DNA of 64,000 nt from Ascarosepion bandense (GCA_037127315.1 JBBBDQ010000398.1:4748501-4812500), one strand, 5' to 3'; counted from the first letter of the stretch, positions 10,859 to 21,558 are shown. Notes: generated from the letters alone by a model not told the origin. A program made the numbers and translations.

Positions 10859-11336
10859 TTTTTTAAATCGTATCGCCCCAAGCAAAGCATTTTACTGCCA
10901 CTGTTGAGAAGGGCGTTACATAGGAGGAAAGTGATGAAAAGAATTGACAGAATAAAGGAGGTATCAGGAAACGACTTGGAGAGGGATTAGAATACTGCAG
11001 ACATGAGATGAGAGCATGAGAAAGAGGATGCATGTTAGTGAGATATGAGATGACTATTGACTTTACATTTACATTCTTGGAGATTGTAGCTGTCAGGGAA
11101 ACAAGTAAGTGGAAGGGAATTCCACAGGCAGGAAGGCGAGAAAAGAGTAGAATTTGCGTTTACATCTCATTGGTTTCACAGTAAAAGGGTGGGACCTAGA
11201 TGCTAATCTTGTTGCACGAGTAAATTCGTATATAGGGAGCACCAGTGAGCTACGTTCATCAAAGCAGAAGTCGTGAATGTCCTGTAGAAGAGACACAGGG
11301 AATCTACACTTTGCCGGTGAGAAAGTGACTGTATCA
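10859..11336 (-). mobile_element. LINE family 1, 5'-truncated, inserted into RTE
   Basis: It starts with a T-run and 'aatcgtatcgccccaagcaa', the antisense terminus, then the 3' untranslated part and the antisense C-terminal coding region ('tcatcaaagcagaagtcgtg', 'ttgccggtgagaaagtgact'). It is about 480 bp, bounded on both sides by continuous RTE sequence. Confidence 0.85.
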
Positions 11337-11690
11337 TAAGCAAAGAAGAGGTTTTAGAGAGAATGGAAACGAAAAGGAAACTTATACTTAACATCAGGAA
11401 GAAACAGTTGAAGTTTCTGGACACGTAATAAGAAAGGGCGTTGGAGAACCATATACCCACAAGGCGGACAGACGCAAAGAGAGACGGGGAAAACAGCCGG
11501 TGACATACCTGATGGACTTAACTAAATGGATGTCAGGACAGAGAAAATATATTATGCATTACAAGGGAATGGAAGATGTGGAAGGCCAAAATCGTCGACG
11601 TAGGGAAAAGGCACATGAAATAAAGAAGATGTATACCGATTTCATTATTTTCCAAAATGATTGCTTTAAAGATAAACTTTTTTAATTCCA
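11337..11690 (+). mobile_element. RTE-type LINE, right part of split copy
   Basis: It continues the RTE ORF after the insertion: 'gagaatggaaacgaaaagga', 'ggacacgtaataagaaaggg' and the Trp-Met block near 11530. One frame (11500-11685) is open for 61 codons, but the copy as a whole is broken. Confidence 0.8.
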
Positions 11691-11960
11691 GCTGGAAAAA
11701 TTAAATTTAAAAAGAGTACAATTTTTAGCAGAAAATTTAACAATAAAAGCTTGAGTATGATTAAAATTAAAGCGCCAACTAAGGGTATAGTGCGACCACT
11801 AAATTATTTTGTATTAGTTTTAATCCGTCTAGAAAAAGATGTACCTGTGTATAATGCAAACATTCTCATGATTTTTGAACCTCTTCTAAAAAATATTATT
11901 TGTGTATCGTGTGATCTTCATTTTGTACTATATTCGATGATATAGGTTACTTTTAACAAT

Positions 11961-12237
11961 GATGTGCTTGTATACCTACTCGGAACGAGAAATCGGAGAG
12001 CTAAGTTCGAATTCTAGTTGAATTCATTTTCACGCAAATACCCTTGGGAAAAATAATAATTCATCTCTTCCCTCCAGCTACGGGTTAAATAATAAAACAT
12101 TGATTTCTATAGCCAGCAACCAGTCATCCGCCAAAAGTAATGGCAACTAACTGCGGGAAAATTTTCTGCCCAGACAGTCATTTATCAAAAGAGACATGAT
12201 CATCCATGTGTATATCACGTATGGTACTTAACTGAGT
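11961..12237 (+). mobile_element. tRNA-derived SINE, family 1, head degraded
   Basis: The first promoter box is replaced by 'gtgcttgtatacctactcgg', but 'aagttcgaattctag' (B-box region) and the body are clear. It ends 'ggtacttaactgag'. Confidence 0.8.
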
Positions 12238-12374
12238 GATGTCTTCCATATACCAGAACACATTCCGTGTAACCTTTTTTTTGTTTACCAGCATAACTAC
12301 TTCTCGAGGTTATTTAATACTGAAAACTATTTTCTACGCAATTCAATTTTTGCGATAATAATTGGTTAATGATA

Positions 12375-12514
12375 CAAGTCTTACTTATTAACCCATAGCT
12401 GGGAGTAGAAGAGATGGATTTATATCTTTCCAAACTGTATTTGCGTGTATGTGATTATAACGAACCCATCTTGAATTGAAACTCTGCTCTCCATTACACC
12501 AACCGAATCGCTAA
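12375..12514 (-). mobile_element. SINE family 1 body joined to 5S-like head
   Basis: On the minus strand, downstream of the 5S-like segment, comes 'ggttggtgtaatgg', then 'gagcagagtttcaattc', 'acacgcaaatac' and 'cccagctatgggttaa'. These are the SINE family 1 head remnants and body in order. Relative to other copies about 25 bases between the two promoter boxes are missing. It is truncated after the 'ctatgggttaa' block. Confidence 0.65.
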
Positions 12515-12632
12515 GTTTGCAGCACCTGGTATTATCAAGCGGTCGCCCATCTAAGTAATTGATCAGAATCAACGTTGCTTAACTTCGGTAATTGTTCGGT
12601 AAACGGTGTCTCAACGTAAAGTGGCCGTAAGC
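12515..12632 (-). pseudogene. 5S rRNA-like pseudogene / SINE head
   Basis: The minus strand begins gcttacggccac and contains 'ccgaagttaagcaacgttg', 'agatgggcgaccgc' and 'ataccaggtgctgc'. This is the order and spacing of 5S rRNA, including the internal promoter region (A box, intermediate element, C box). Length is about 118 nt against about 120 nt for the real gene. Substitutions in the central helix region show it is not a functional gene copy. A SINE body follows directly in the same orientation. Confidence 0.75.
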
Positions 12633-12866
12633 AGTTACATCTCGTAAATCGATGTGTCTCAGCTCTTGACTAATACGCCAGACATTTCACAAAATGAAGA
12701 CCGAAGAAATATCGATCGAATATTACTTAAACTGAATCCTGCAGCTTCCAGCTTGCTAACCGTGTCCAAAAAGAAGAAATAAATGTCCATATATCATAGC
12801 TAATTTTTGTTATCGATAGGCGAATTGGTTTGTTAATAACAATTATGGCCACTGATATCCATAGAT

Positions 12867-13350
12867 GAACGCTTTACGAAGGTCTCTTTACTTACAAGTT
12901 AAAGGCTTCTTAAATCAGTTTCATGAAACTCATTCAGAAATATCTAAACTTTTAGCTGTAGACAACCACATTCCCACATCAATGGTTAAAATGTTTTTGT
13001 GAATGAAACCTGCCAAGTCTTATCGTTTACCCTTGTTCCTTACGGTTATAATTAAAAACAAAGAACTGTTTGATGTCGTTTGAGGCCTCTCAACAGCAGT
13101 AACAAATAGGGTGGGTAGCACGTATAATTGGAAGAGAAAGAAACAGGATGATTATGATGTTAATGTTGTATATTATCTTAAATAAGTTGTTAGAAGGAAA
13201 TTCACCTCCATATTGGAGTACATCATAAAATATTGTCGAGATTAGAAATTGATACATTAACACTTTACGAAGGTGTCTGTTTGTTTAAAACAATTGTTTG
13301 AAATCAGTTTCATGAGTCTCATTAAAAAGTATCTAAACTTTCTGTTGTCT
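12867..13350 (+). repeat. Two direct repeats of ~100 bp
   Basis: Blocks at about 12867-12970 and 13257-13350 share 'ctttacgaaggt', 'aaatcagtttcatga' and 'gtatctaaactt'-type sequence, separated by about 390 bp. The family is unrecognised. Confidence 0.55.
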
Positions 13351-13394
13351 TGAAATGTACTCATAGAACCTTGTGGACTGGAGCTACAGGATTC

Positions 13395-14075
13395 TTCTTC
13401 TTCTATGTACCTTGTCCTTTCAGGACGTAGATGATCAGAGCCTTCAACGTCTTCCTATCCCTGGTGGCTCTAAGCACGCTTTCTCCTGTAACATCTCTCA
13501 ACCCTTGTTCTGTCATCCACCTGCTCAAGCCTTTCAAATATTTTATCCGCTGCTTTCCTCTGTTTCTTTTTTCTTATATCTGGTCGGTTAGTATCAGAAG
13601 CCTTCCTTCCTCATTGCATGTCCCAGGAACTTCAATTGTCTCTTCCTGATGCTCAATATTAATTTCTTTTTCGTTTCCATTCTTTCCAACACCTCATCAT
13701 TGCACACATGCTCGGTCCATGATATCCGCAGCATCTTTCTGTAGAACCACATTTCAGTTGCTTAAAGTTTTTCCTTCATATTTGATGATATTGTCCATCA
13801 TTCACTGCCATATTGAAGAACTGATATCACATAGCAATATAATACTCTCTTCTTTGTTTTTAGCGAAATTTTTCTGTGTCTTAATACTTTACTCAGCTTC
13901 TGGAACGCGTCTTTCGTCATGCCAATTCGCCTTCGAATCTCTGTGTCGCAATTTCCGTCTTCTGTTAAAACACTTCCCAGGTATTTAAATTTTTGTACCT
14001 GCTTGATTTCAGTATCCCCACCTGTATTTGGTATTTTGGGTTGCTCGGATGACGATGCATTCGGTTCGAGAACAA
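13395..14075 (-). mobile_element. RTE-type LINE, 3' fragment
   Basis: The minus strand gives the RTE C-terminal coding region from the 'ggtatttaaattt' block (antisense of 'aaatttaaataccTgg') to the 3' end, next to a (TTC)n run at 13393-13402 that is the antisense of a (GAA)n tail. Overlapping open frames of 60-90 codons on the plus strand are shadows. Confidence 0.8.
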
Positions 14076-14605
14076 CAAAAATAAGAAAAAAAGAAAGAAA
14101 TCTACGACATCACTTGAGTATTTAAACAACAGCAACAGCTCCATTGCATAACACAAGTAACTCGGAAATAACTATTGAGACAATTAAGATGTTAACGTTT
14201 AATTCTAATGCAAACAAGTTGTTAGTAAGTCACCCTCTTCACCGCAGTACTGGAAAGGGTGATAACAGCTATTGAAGTTGAAATAACTTTTTTTCCAAAT
14301 AATTATTTTAATTGAAAGATTTTATAAATTTCAACCGACAGCGACAATAGCTACTCGACAGATTAACGCCAAATGTTGCCTTAATAGAATATAGCTAATA
14401 TCGCCATTATTACTACCATATCAATATTTCTAATTGAACTAAGGAGTTAATGATATTTTTAGCTGTTGACTCGTTCTGTTTAAGCCATAGCAGAAATCAT
14501 TATTGCTGTCGGATATGCAAATTTCAATGTAAAATAAACTTCTTTTTATTGAAATGTTACTCTATCACTCACTGAATAATATTTTGATACTGTAGGTGCA
14601 GGCAT
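14076..14605. other. Unclassified stretch
   Basis: AT-rich with no recognised coding or structural RNA. A short block near 14211-14275 ('caagttgttagtaagtcacc') loosely recalls 13180-13220. Confidence 0.35.
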
Positions 14606-14906
14606 AGGATTTCCGTTGTCGTGCAGTGAATAACGGCTCGGAACGAAAGATCCGATTTCAAATTCCAGTTGAATTCGTTGCATTTACTTACGCCGAAATA
14701 CCCGTAAGAAAGATGTTATAAGGTTTCATCTCGTTCCATCTATGGGTTAAATAGCAGGTCAGGTTTAGTCATATAACCTTGGTTGTTAACCAGTCTACTT
14801 AAAAAAGTAATAGCAACCAACTACGTAAAAAATTTCTGCCCAGTGAGTCATGTCCCTGGAAACATGATTGACTTAGCGTCTATCATGTATGGCACTTAAC
14901 TGATTA
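14606..14906 (+). mobile_element. tRNA-derived SINE, family 1
   Basis: It starts 'ccgttgtcgtgcagtg', has 'atttcaaattccagttg' at the second box and the conserved body, and ends 'ggcacttaactgatt'. The hairpin arm is changed to 'catgtccctggaaacatg', which still pairs outside its centre. Confidence 0.85.
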
Positions 14907-14939
14907 ACTGAAACACGGACGAGAAACTTATCAATTATT

Positions 14940-15295
14940 CTTGAAACCATAAAAAGAGCAAAGTACGTTAATCTTTCGCTGTCGAACCAAGACATACAAT
15001 TCTATGTGTCTACACGTTAAAAACGACGTCAAATAGACGTTATATAAATATTGTCTAAAATGACTCCGACATATGTATTGGTGTACCTATTACTAAGTAT
15101 CTTACATTGAGACATAAAAAGAGCAAAATAATCCAAGGATTATGAGAGGAATATACATTAGTCATCCACATACAAGCCTGTTTCGCTCTATCACACCTCA
15201 TCGGTGTGGCTAGACACATCAACTTGCTTCTGGCCGGGATTTGGTGCCATTCGGAGTCGCTAGTCCCTAAGCCATACGCGCATGGAACCAGAGGA
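14940..15295 (-). mobile_element. tRNA-derived SINE, family 2, with flanking body
   Basis: The minus strand reads 'cgtatggcttagggactagc' (A-box like), 'caccaaatcccggcc' (B-box region), then 'gccacaccgatgaggtgtga' and 'caggcttgtatgtggatgac' (15159-15295). The remainder (14940-15158) is shared with 20120-20320 and contains 'cataaaaagagcaaa' twice, about 165 bp apart. Whether that part belongs to the SINE or is a separate element is open. Confidence 0.65.
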
Positions 15296-15435
15296 GGGAA
15301 ATTTTAACGTGTTGTACATAAACAGTGTATACACACGCCAGTCACCAAAAGAACTCCATTCATTTCTGAAGAGTCACGTTTATATAGCAGAAATGGAAAC
15401 TGTTTTTAAAATGTTCTTTATTTAGCAGGAATGGA

Positions 15436-15490
<55 letters not shown>
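15436..15490. repeat. (TA)n microsatellite
   Basis: A TA run of about 50 bp. Ile-Tyr open frames on both strands across it are artefacts. Confidence 0.9.
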
Positions 15491-15493
<3 letters not shown>

Positions 15494-15514
15494 GTAGATA
15501 GATCTATCTATCGC

Positions 15515-15670
15515 CCGGTTCACACTGTACCCACGACGATTGAACAGGTTAAGAGGCTCATCCCTTGTTCCCTGTTTAGGACGTGGTTTCCGACCTTCTA
15601 TTTCCATTCTTTTCACTATTGCGTAGCCCCCTGCATATCAGTGGCGTTACCGCCTTGCTCGGGGTGATAT
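15515..15670 (+). mobile_element. LINE family 1, 3' end with (TA)n tail
   Basis: It matches, in sense, the 3' untranslated part seen antisense at 53470-53600 ('gttaagaggctcatcccttg', 'tagccccctgcatatcagtg') and ends 'cttgctcggggtga' followed by (TA)n at 15668-15688. Confidence 0.8.
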
Positions 15671-15783
15671 ATATATATATATATATATGCATGGGGTGTA
15701 AATATAAAAGAATCCAAAGGAGTATCTTGTACATACAGTGGTAGGATAACTCTCTAAGAAGTAATGTGTCTGCCTTAATTTTT

Positions 15784-15785
<2 letters not shown>

Positions 15786-15833
<48 letters not shown>
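15786..15833. repeat. (TA)n at LINE terminus
   Basis: A TA run of about 45 bp immediately before the antisense LINE terminus at 15836. Confidence 0.9.
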
Positions 15834-15835
<2 letters not shown>

Positions 15836-15836
<1 letters not shown>

Positions 15837-16890
15837 CATTTCACCCAAAGCAAGGCATTCCACTGCCACTATTGCGCAAGGGGTTACATTGGGAATGTGA
15901 GGAGAAATAGTGGTTAGATACAGGAAACGTCAGAAGGAGTGTAATAGACGGGTATGGATACCGAGGATGAGGGTTGGGTAGGTGGGAAGGCTGTTTGAAA
16001 GAATGGAAGCGAGTTAGTGTGTTAGGAGGTATCTATTGACCTTACATTTAAACTCCTAGAGATTGTAGCTGTCGTGGATGCAAGCATGTGGAAGGGAATT
16101 TCAGACGGGGGAAGTGCGAGAAAAGAGGCTGTTGGAGTAGAAATTGCGGTTACAATTTTTCGGTTTCACTGTAAAAGGGTGTAACCTAGTTCCTAATCTA
16201 GTATCTTGTGCAAATTCATAACTAGGGGGCACCAGTGATCTAAGTTCATCGGAGCAGAAGCCATGAAAGTATTTATAGAAGAGGCACAGGGGAGCCACGT
16301 CACACCGGTGAGAGAATGACTGCAGCCGGTCTGCCAAGTCAGTATCGATCACATTACAGACTCACCCTTGTATTTTGTCAAGAACCCCGAGGAAAACAGC
16401 AGGAATACCTGACCAGATGTGGCAGCAGTATTCAATGCACGGGCGGATGGTAGATTTATATATGTGCAGGATAGATTCAGACGGAAAAAACTTCCGGGTC
16501 CTGCACAGAGAACCGACTTTCATAGCAGCGGATTTAACAATGGATTCGATATAGTCATTGTACTTAAGGTTCGCTGAGAGTGTGAGGCCTGGGGAGGCGT
16601 AGTGTTTTACTCTCTGGGAGGCAAGCCTCTTCCATGCTAATGGGAGGTAGGTGCGATTGTCTATGATGGTTAATTGATAGCAGCTTCGTTTTAGAAGCAT
16701 TAAAATTTACGAGCCATTTCTTAACCCGGTCCACTACGGATTGGATATGCTTTTCAAGCTCGGCAGCGAGGATCGCTTTGTCGCCCACACCAGAATTTTT
16801 GATCGAGGCGAGAGTAAACTGTGGTGTCATCGGCGTACATATCTACTTGGTATCTTATGGCATCGGAGAGATCATTAATGTAGATCAGAT
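15836..16890 (-). mobile_element. LINE family 1, 5'-truncated copy
   Basis: The minus strand encodes the C-terminal reverse-transcriptase and downstream region in several frames. The frames 16101-16352, 16362-16700 and 16564-16830 are pieces of one broken ORF, with YCCHIWSGI, LRLP and YADD-proximal remnants. It is truncated upstream near the YADD region at 16890. Frameshifts and stops make it inactive. Confidence 0.85.
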
Positions 16891-16971
16891 CAGATGAGAA
16901 GGGTGTACATATGTATAGTATTATTATTCAGGTGTTAATAAAACAGTGCTCCATGTATAAACAGAGTTGTA

Positions 16972-17135
16972 ATATATATATATATATTGTCATCCGCAGA
17001 GAGATCTGTTTCGCCGTATCACAGCTCATCAGTACGGTTAGACTCCGATTGCTTTTTTACCTAGGATTGAAATGGCGTCAGTCGTGTGACTCTACCACTG
17101 GGCTATGGGCGTTCGGTGGAAGTAGGCAGACTTTT
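16972..17135 (-). mobile_element. tRNA-derived SINE, family 2b
   Basis: The minus strand starts near 'gcccatagcccagtgg' (A-box like), then 'catttcaatcctagg' (B-box like), 'cgtactgatgagctgtgata' and 'ctctctgcggatgac'. It ends at a (TA)n run at 16972-16988. Same family as 10087-10220. Confidence 0.8.
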
Positions 17136-17137
17136 TT

Positions 17138-17142
<5 letters not shown>

Positions 17143-17194
<52 letters not shown>
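17143..17194. repeat. (TA)n microsatellite
   Basis: A TA run of about 50 bp near the head side of the SINE. Confidence 0.9.
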
Positions 17195-17195
<1 letters not shown>

Positions 17196-17579
17196 CTACG
17201 TCTATGGCACGTCTCGGAGATTCATGCTTATGCAATCATCAGTTGCATTTTTCAAACTGACAGTTTAATAGATTTGACATTTTTCGACAGACATTTTCTA
17301 TGTGTATAATTATTTAAATTTTCAAGACTCATGACTTACGCCCCTCTGATTTCTTCTCCCTGTCTTTTATCTTTTTATCTTTATTTTTATTTTAAATTTA
17401 AATTCAAATTTGAAATTTGTATCTGCATGTAAAAGTAGAATATTTAAATGTTTAATCTTGTTCTTGAAAACGTAGTAATTTAACTTTATACGAGTAGATT
17501 TAATTCCCATGAACATCGAGTGAACTTAAATTCAAATCTATTAAGCTGCCACCAGCCCCAAGAAGCTTCGACATTGAAT

Positions 17580-18050
17580 AACGTTCTTGTGCATGGCGGT
17601 AAACTGCATCTGGCAGCAAGGCCTCTGATTGGGAGGTGGTAAGGTGCATGGAAACACTTTTTAATTGCTGCTGTTCTCAGATTTATACTGACCCGGCGTG
17701 GTAGCACCTGTTAGGGTCCCAGCGATGGGTAAATAGTTAACCCCCCAAACTGGGGTCAAAATACTATGAAAATAGAAAAATAGACTTTTATAGAAATATA
17801 TACAAAAAAATATACTGTTATAGAAAAATATACATTTTTGAAACAAAACATATTATTCTCAGCAAAACATTTTTTGATACAAAACTAGAAGACATTTTCA
17901 ATTATCTAAAATAAAAAAAATAAAAACAAATTTTTTTTATTAAATTCTTACTAAACCAACCTTCTCACTTTCAACGAACATTAAAAATACCTTAAAACTC
18001 CATCTTATGGCATTAAATATGCCACAGAGGTTGATATGCCGTTAAACAAA
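17580..18050 (+). repeat. Interspersed repeat A, copy 2
   Basis: Shares 'cagcaaggcctctgattggg', 'ggtagcacctgttagggtcc', 'aaatagttaa' and 'ccacagaggttgatatgccg' with copy 1 at 6345-6890, including the AT-rich middle. Class unknown. Confidence 0.7.
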
Positions 18051-18578
18051 ACATAAATATTGAATAACAACGGATCTAACTAGTTTGAAAATTATTACTG
18101 ACTACTAGATTTTACCACAGATCAACACTTGTTGCATTATCTAATGTTGAATTTTTTAATGGAATACGTAACCGAAGATTAATACCATTAGATATTAAAA
18201 TTCACTTAGGTATTCCATAAAAAACGCCATTGACATCAGGTATTCCTTAAAAAAAAGAATTATTGACGTCACTTTAACGTGGACATTGATCCATGTTGGA
18301 AATACACTCCTGATCAAAAATTTAAAACCATTTAAAAATCTTTAAAAAGAATTTTTTTTTTACAGATAGATTTTAAACTCCTTCCACTTAAGGTTACCAA
18401 TACTACAATCTAAAAGGTTATGGAAACAAAAAGCTACATTCCAAACATTTTATTTAGAAATTTACATTTTTATAAAATGAGGCGATTTACACATGATCAA
18501 AATTATAAGACCAGGGGTATAAATTGTTAGATCTATGGAAATTCCAATGTTTTTAATTCAGTTAGAGATTAGCAATCA

Positions 18579-18791
18579 TTGCGTAAAGGTGTTACCATGC
18601 CTAAAGCAAGCAAACTTACCAAAGTTGAGCGTTCTCGAATTCTAGAATTCCATAAGCAAGATTTGTCACAGCGGACAATCGCAGCTAAGGTAAATCGCAA
18701 TAAAACTGTGCTTTGCAACTTTCTAAAGAACAGTGAGAATTATGGGAAAGCAAAATCCTCTGGTAGGCCCCAAAAATTTCTCCTGCATTGA
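18579..18791 (+). pseudogene. Tc1 transposase, N-terminal DNA-binding part
   Basis: This 70-residue frame opens the transposase. Residues about 8-60 form a helix-turn-helix of the paired-like type (LTKVERSRILEFHKQ, then LSQRTIAAKVNRNKT) that would bind the inverted repeats. The GRPQK hook expected between the two DNA-binding subdomains is present near the end. The frame is then lost around 18775-18790 and coding continues in another frame at 18788, a one-base deletion by my reading. Start choice: the downstream Met at 18597 (MPKASK) is the more usual Tc1-like start. Confidence 0.85.
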
Positions 18792-19596
18792 GTAGGAGAA
18801 AAAGACGGGTTGTTATGAAAGACGTGGGACTTTCTTCTAGTCAAATTAAGGCAGTCACAGATGCTGATTGCAGTCCCGTAACCATCAGAGGACACTTAAG
18901 ACAAAAAGGCATGGTAAATAAAAAACGTAAACAAATTCCTCGGCTGCTTTCACGTCACAAGTTGGACCGCTTAAAGTTTGGTCGTGAATACGAAACATGG
19001 GACGTTGAGAGGTGGAAGAAAGTCCTGTTTTCTGATGAGAAAAAATTCAATTTCGATGGTCCTGTTGGCTTCCAACGATATTGGTATAACCAAAACATGC
19101 CTATTGAAATTTTCTCCGCACGTCATAGTGGTGGAGGGTCCCTAATGGTATGGGGTGCCTTTTCTTACAGAGGGACGACAGAGCTCCAGGTGATGCAGGG
19201 TCGTCAGAGAGCAGCTGGTTGTGTTAACATGCTACAAAAAGCATCTTTGATGATGGAGGACCATCGTTTGTGTGGGGATGGATGGTTATTCCAACAGGAT
19301 AATGCTGCAATCCATGCTGCAAGACGGACCTTGACCTTTCTACAAGAAAATAGGGTCCATCTCTTGGGACATCCTGCATGCTCACCGGACTTGAACCCAA
19401 TTGAAAATGTTTGGGGATGGATGACAAGAGATGTTTATCGAAATGGCAAACAATATTCAACAAAAATGAACTTTGTGAAGCCATCTTCAGAAGCTGGAGC
19501 ATCATTCCCTGCACCTTAATGGAAACGCTTATTTCTAGCATGCGTGACAGAATTTTTGAAGTCATCAAAAGCAGTAGAGGTAGACTTCATTATTAA
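18788..19596 (+). pseudogene. Tc1 transposase, DDE catalytic part (frameshifted)
   Basis: The 243-residue frame to 19519 contains the second DNA-binding subdomain and the catalytic core. The first Asp is in VLFSDEKKF (D83), the second in FQQDNAAIH (D171) and the Glu in NPIENVW (E206), giving the DD34E spacing of Tc1 transposases. A glycine-rich box ([14 protein letters not shown]) lies between the first two. After about residue 224 the frame shifts near an A-run at 19460-19470. The natural C-terminus continues in the frame 19411-19596. All three catalytic residues survive but the reading frame does not. Confidence 0.9.
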
Positions 19597-19924
19597 ATTT
19601 GTTTGTTAAATATTTTTGTACAATTTGGTAGAATTTTTGTCTCTGGTCTTATAATTTTGATCGTGTGTAAATCGCCTCATTTTATAAAAATGTAAATATT
19701 CTAAATAAAATGTTTTGAATGTAGCTTTTTGTTTCCATAATCTCTTATATTGTAATATTGGTAACCTTAAGTGGGAGGAGTTTAAAATCTATCTATAAAA
19801 AAAATTATTTTTAAAGATTTTTAAGTGGTCTTAAGTTTTTGATCGGGAGTGTAGCTACATAAAACTATTGCTATGTCGGTGTTATTTCTTTCCAGTCCGC
19901 GTTTTATTAAGTGATCAGGTTATT

Positions 19925-20322
19925 AACCTGCTTAAGAGTTGAATGAGAATTCAAAAAACCGTGTTCAAACACAAGTTAAACTCATTTCATTCATTTACGC
20001 ACAAATACCCCGGCAAAGGTTAATCCTTCTCTTATGTGAATAGCAGGACAATTTAAGTCTGTAGGGTTGGTTGCCAACCTGTCTAAACAGAAAGTATATG
20101 GCAATCTACGGGAAGAAAAGTAAGCGAAGTACGTTAATCTTTTGCTGTCTAACCAAAACATACAATTCTATGTGTCTACACCTTAAAAATGACGGCAAAG
20201 TATTTAATATTGATATAAATATTTTGTCTAAAATGACGGCAACATATGTATTGATGTACCTACTACTGAGTTTCTTACATTGATTCATAAAAAGAGCAAA
20301 CTAATTCAAGGATTATGACAGG

Positions 20323-20379
<57 letters not shown>

Positions 20380-20534
20380 ATCCACATACAAGCCTGTTTC
20401 ACTGTATCACAGCTCTTCAGTGTGGCTTACTTCTACGAAGAAAGTATATGGCAATCTACGAGAAGAAAATCTTTTGCCTAGTCAGTCTCGAGACGTGATC
20501 GTCCAAGCGTGTATCACGTATTACACTTAACTGA
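19925..20534 (+). mobile_element. SINE family 1, split by a second insertion
   Basis: The left part (about 19925-20119) has a degraded head, 'gcacaaataccccggcaaag' and 'ggttgccaacctgtc'. The right part (20440-20534) holds 'ttttgcctagtcagtc', 'cgagacgtgatcgtccaagc' and 'cacttaactgac'. Between them lies an insertion flanked by a 30 bp duplication. Confidence 0.8.
20120..20439 (-). mobile_element. SINE family 2-type element inserted in SINE family 1
   Basis: Related over its length to 14940-15200, including 'catacaattctatgtgtcta' and 'gtcatccacatacaagcctg'. An internal (TA)n run (20326-20376) is present. The flanking repeats 20090-20119 and 20440-20469 are identical at 29 of 30 positions (mismatch at 20111/20461) and correspond to target sequence inside SINE family 1. 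Confidence 0.8.
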
Positions 20535-20559
20535 CAAACTGAAGGTTTGGAAATATAGA

Positions 20560-20720
20560 TAATGGCGCCGATAATAAATTAAACATGCCGAGTTCAAATC
20601 TCACCCGGTTCGGTTTCGTTCATACCTTTGAAATAACATGAATTCACCTTCTTCCACATATTGGTTAAATATCAAAACTAACAGTGCTTTCTAGCCTCGA
20701 AGCCAATTAGTCAAGAAGGA
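20560..20720 (+). repeat. Possible diverged tRNA-derived SINE
   Basis: It contains 'gagttcaaatctcacc' (B-box like) and 'catattggttaaatatc', resembling the family 1 'atgggttaaat' block, but is otherwise unlike it. Weak call. Confidence 0.3.
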
Positions 20721-20959
20721 AATTCTGGATTTAATAGCGTGAAAAGGGTTGTACTCCGTCAGGCTATATTAACTTAGTACACACAAGTTCTGCCCTGCAT
20801 AATGTGGTGTATTTCCGATACGGAAACACACACACTAATCTGTTAGGAACAACATGCCATCTTTACGAATAGATTCGCCGGACAAACCAGATGTAATAGA
20901 ATTTAGAAACTCAGCCTTTCTTTTAACGCAATACAATCCATTCCCAGCAGCCGCTCAGG

Positions 20960-21122
20960 TTGCAAATAATATTTAGCTTTCTTTGGTCTCATCTTTTTAA
21001 AAGCAAGCAGATTCTCCATTTCTTTAACTTTCTTTTTCTCTCTTGCTCTATTTCTTTCCTTTTCTTTGTCTCGCACTCTATTCTTGCTTTCTTTTTGTTT
21101 CTTTCTACACGTGTTTTCTTTT

Positions 21123-21153
<31 letters not shown>

Positions 21154-21350
21154 ATTTTCTGCATACTTTTGTTTTCTCTCTTGCGTTTTGTTGCTTTTCT
21201 TTTCTCTTTTCTTTTCTTGATTACTTTTTCTTTGTCTCTCGGCTTTATTTCTTTTCTCTCATTATCTCTAATCGCATTATTTTTCTGTTTTTCCTCTTTT
21301 CTGACTATTTTCTTCAGCGATTTCTATTTCTTTCTTTCTATGCTTGCCTT
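20960..21350. repeat. Pyrimidine-rich low-complexity region with (CT)n
   Basis: The plus strand is T/C-rich, with a CT run at 21128-21155. Overlapping Phe/Leu/Ser-rich frames here are compositional artefacts. Confidence 0.7.
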
Positions 21351-21358
21351 CTTTTTAT

Positions 21359-21524
21359 TTATAATCATATCGCCCCAAGTAAGGCATTCCAGTGCAAACT
21401 GTTTTGCAGAGGTTTACATAGGAGAAAAGTTATGAGAAAGCGTGACAGGATATTGGGTGTGTCAGGAAGTGGGTAAGAGAAGGATGAGAATACTGATGAG
21501 AGTGGAGTAGACGAAGAGAAAAGC

Positions 21525-21558
<34 letters not shown>

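Larger units (their letters stand above)
18305..19851 (+). mobile_element. Tc1-type DNA transposon, complete ends
   Basis: The element spans CACTCCTGATCAAAAA to TTTTTGATCGGGAGTG, flanked by TA on both sides (18303-18304, 19852-19853). The inverted repeats are about 215 bp each. Outer 'gatcaaaaatttaaaacca' and inner 'gatcaaaattataagacca' direct repeats (about 18490-18514, mirrored at 19643-19667) give the IR/DR layout known from some Tc1 groups. Length is 1547 bp, a usual size. The transposase is split by frameshifts, so the copy is not autonomous. Confidence 0.9.

Noticed and set aside
12515..12632. Functional 5S rRNA gene
   Set aside because: Too many substitutions in conserved helices and no tandem array; better as a pseudogene or SINE head.
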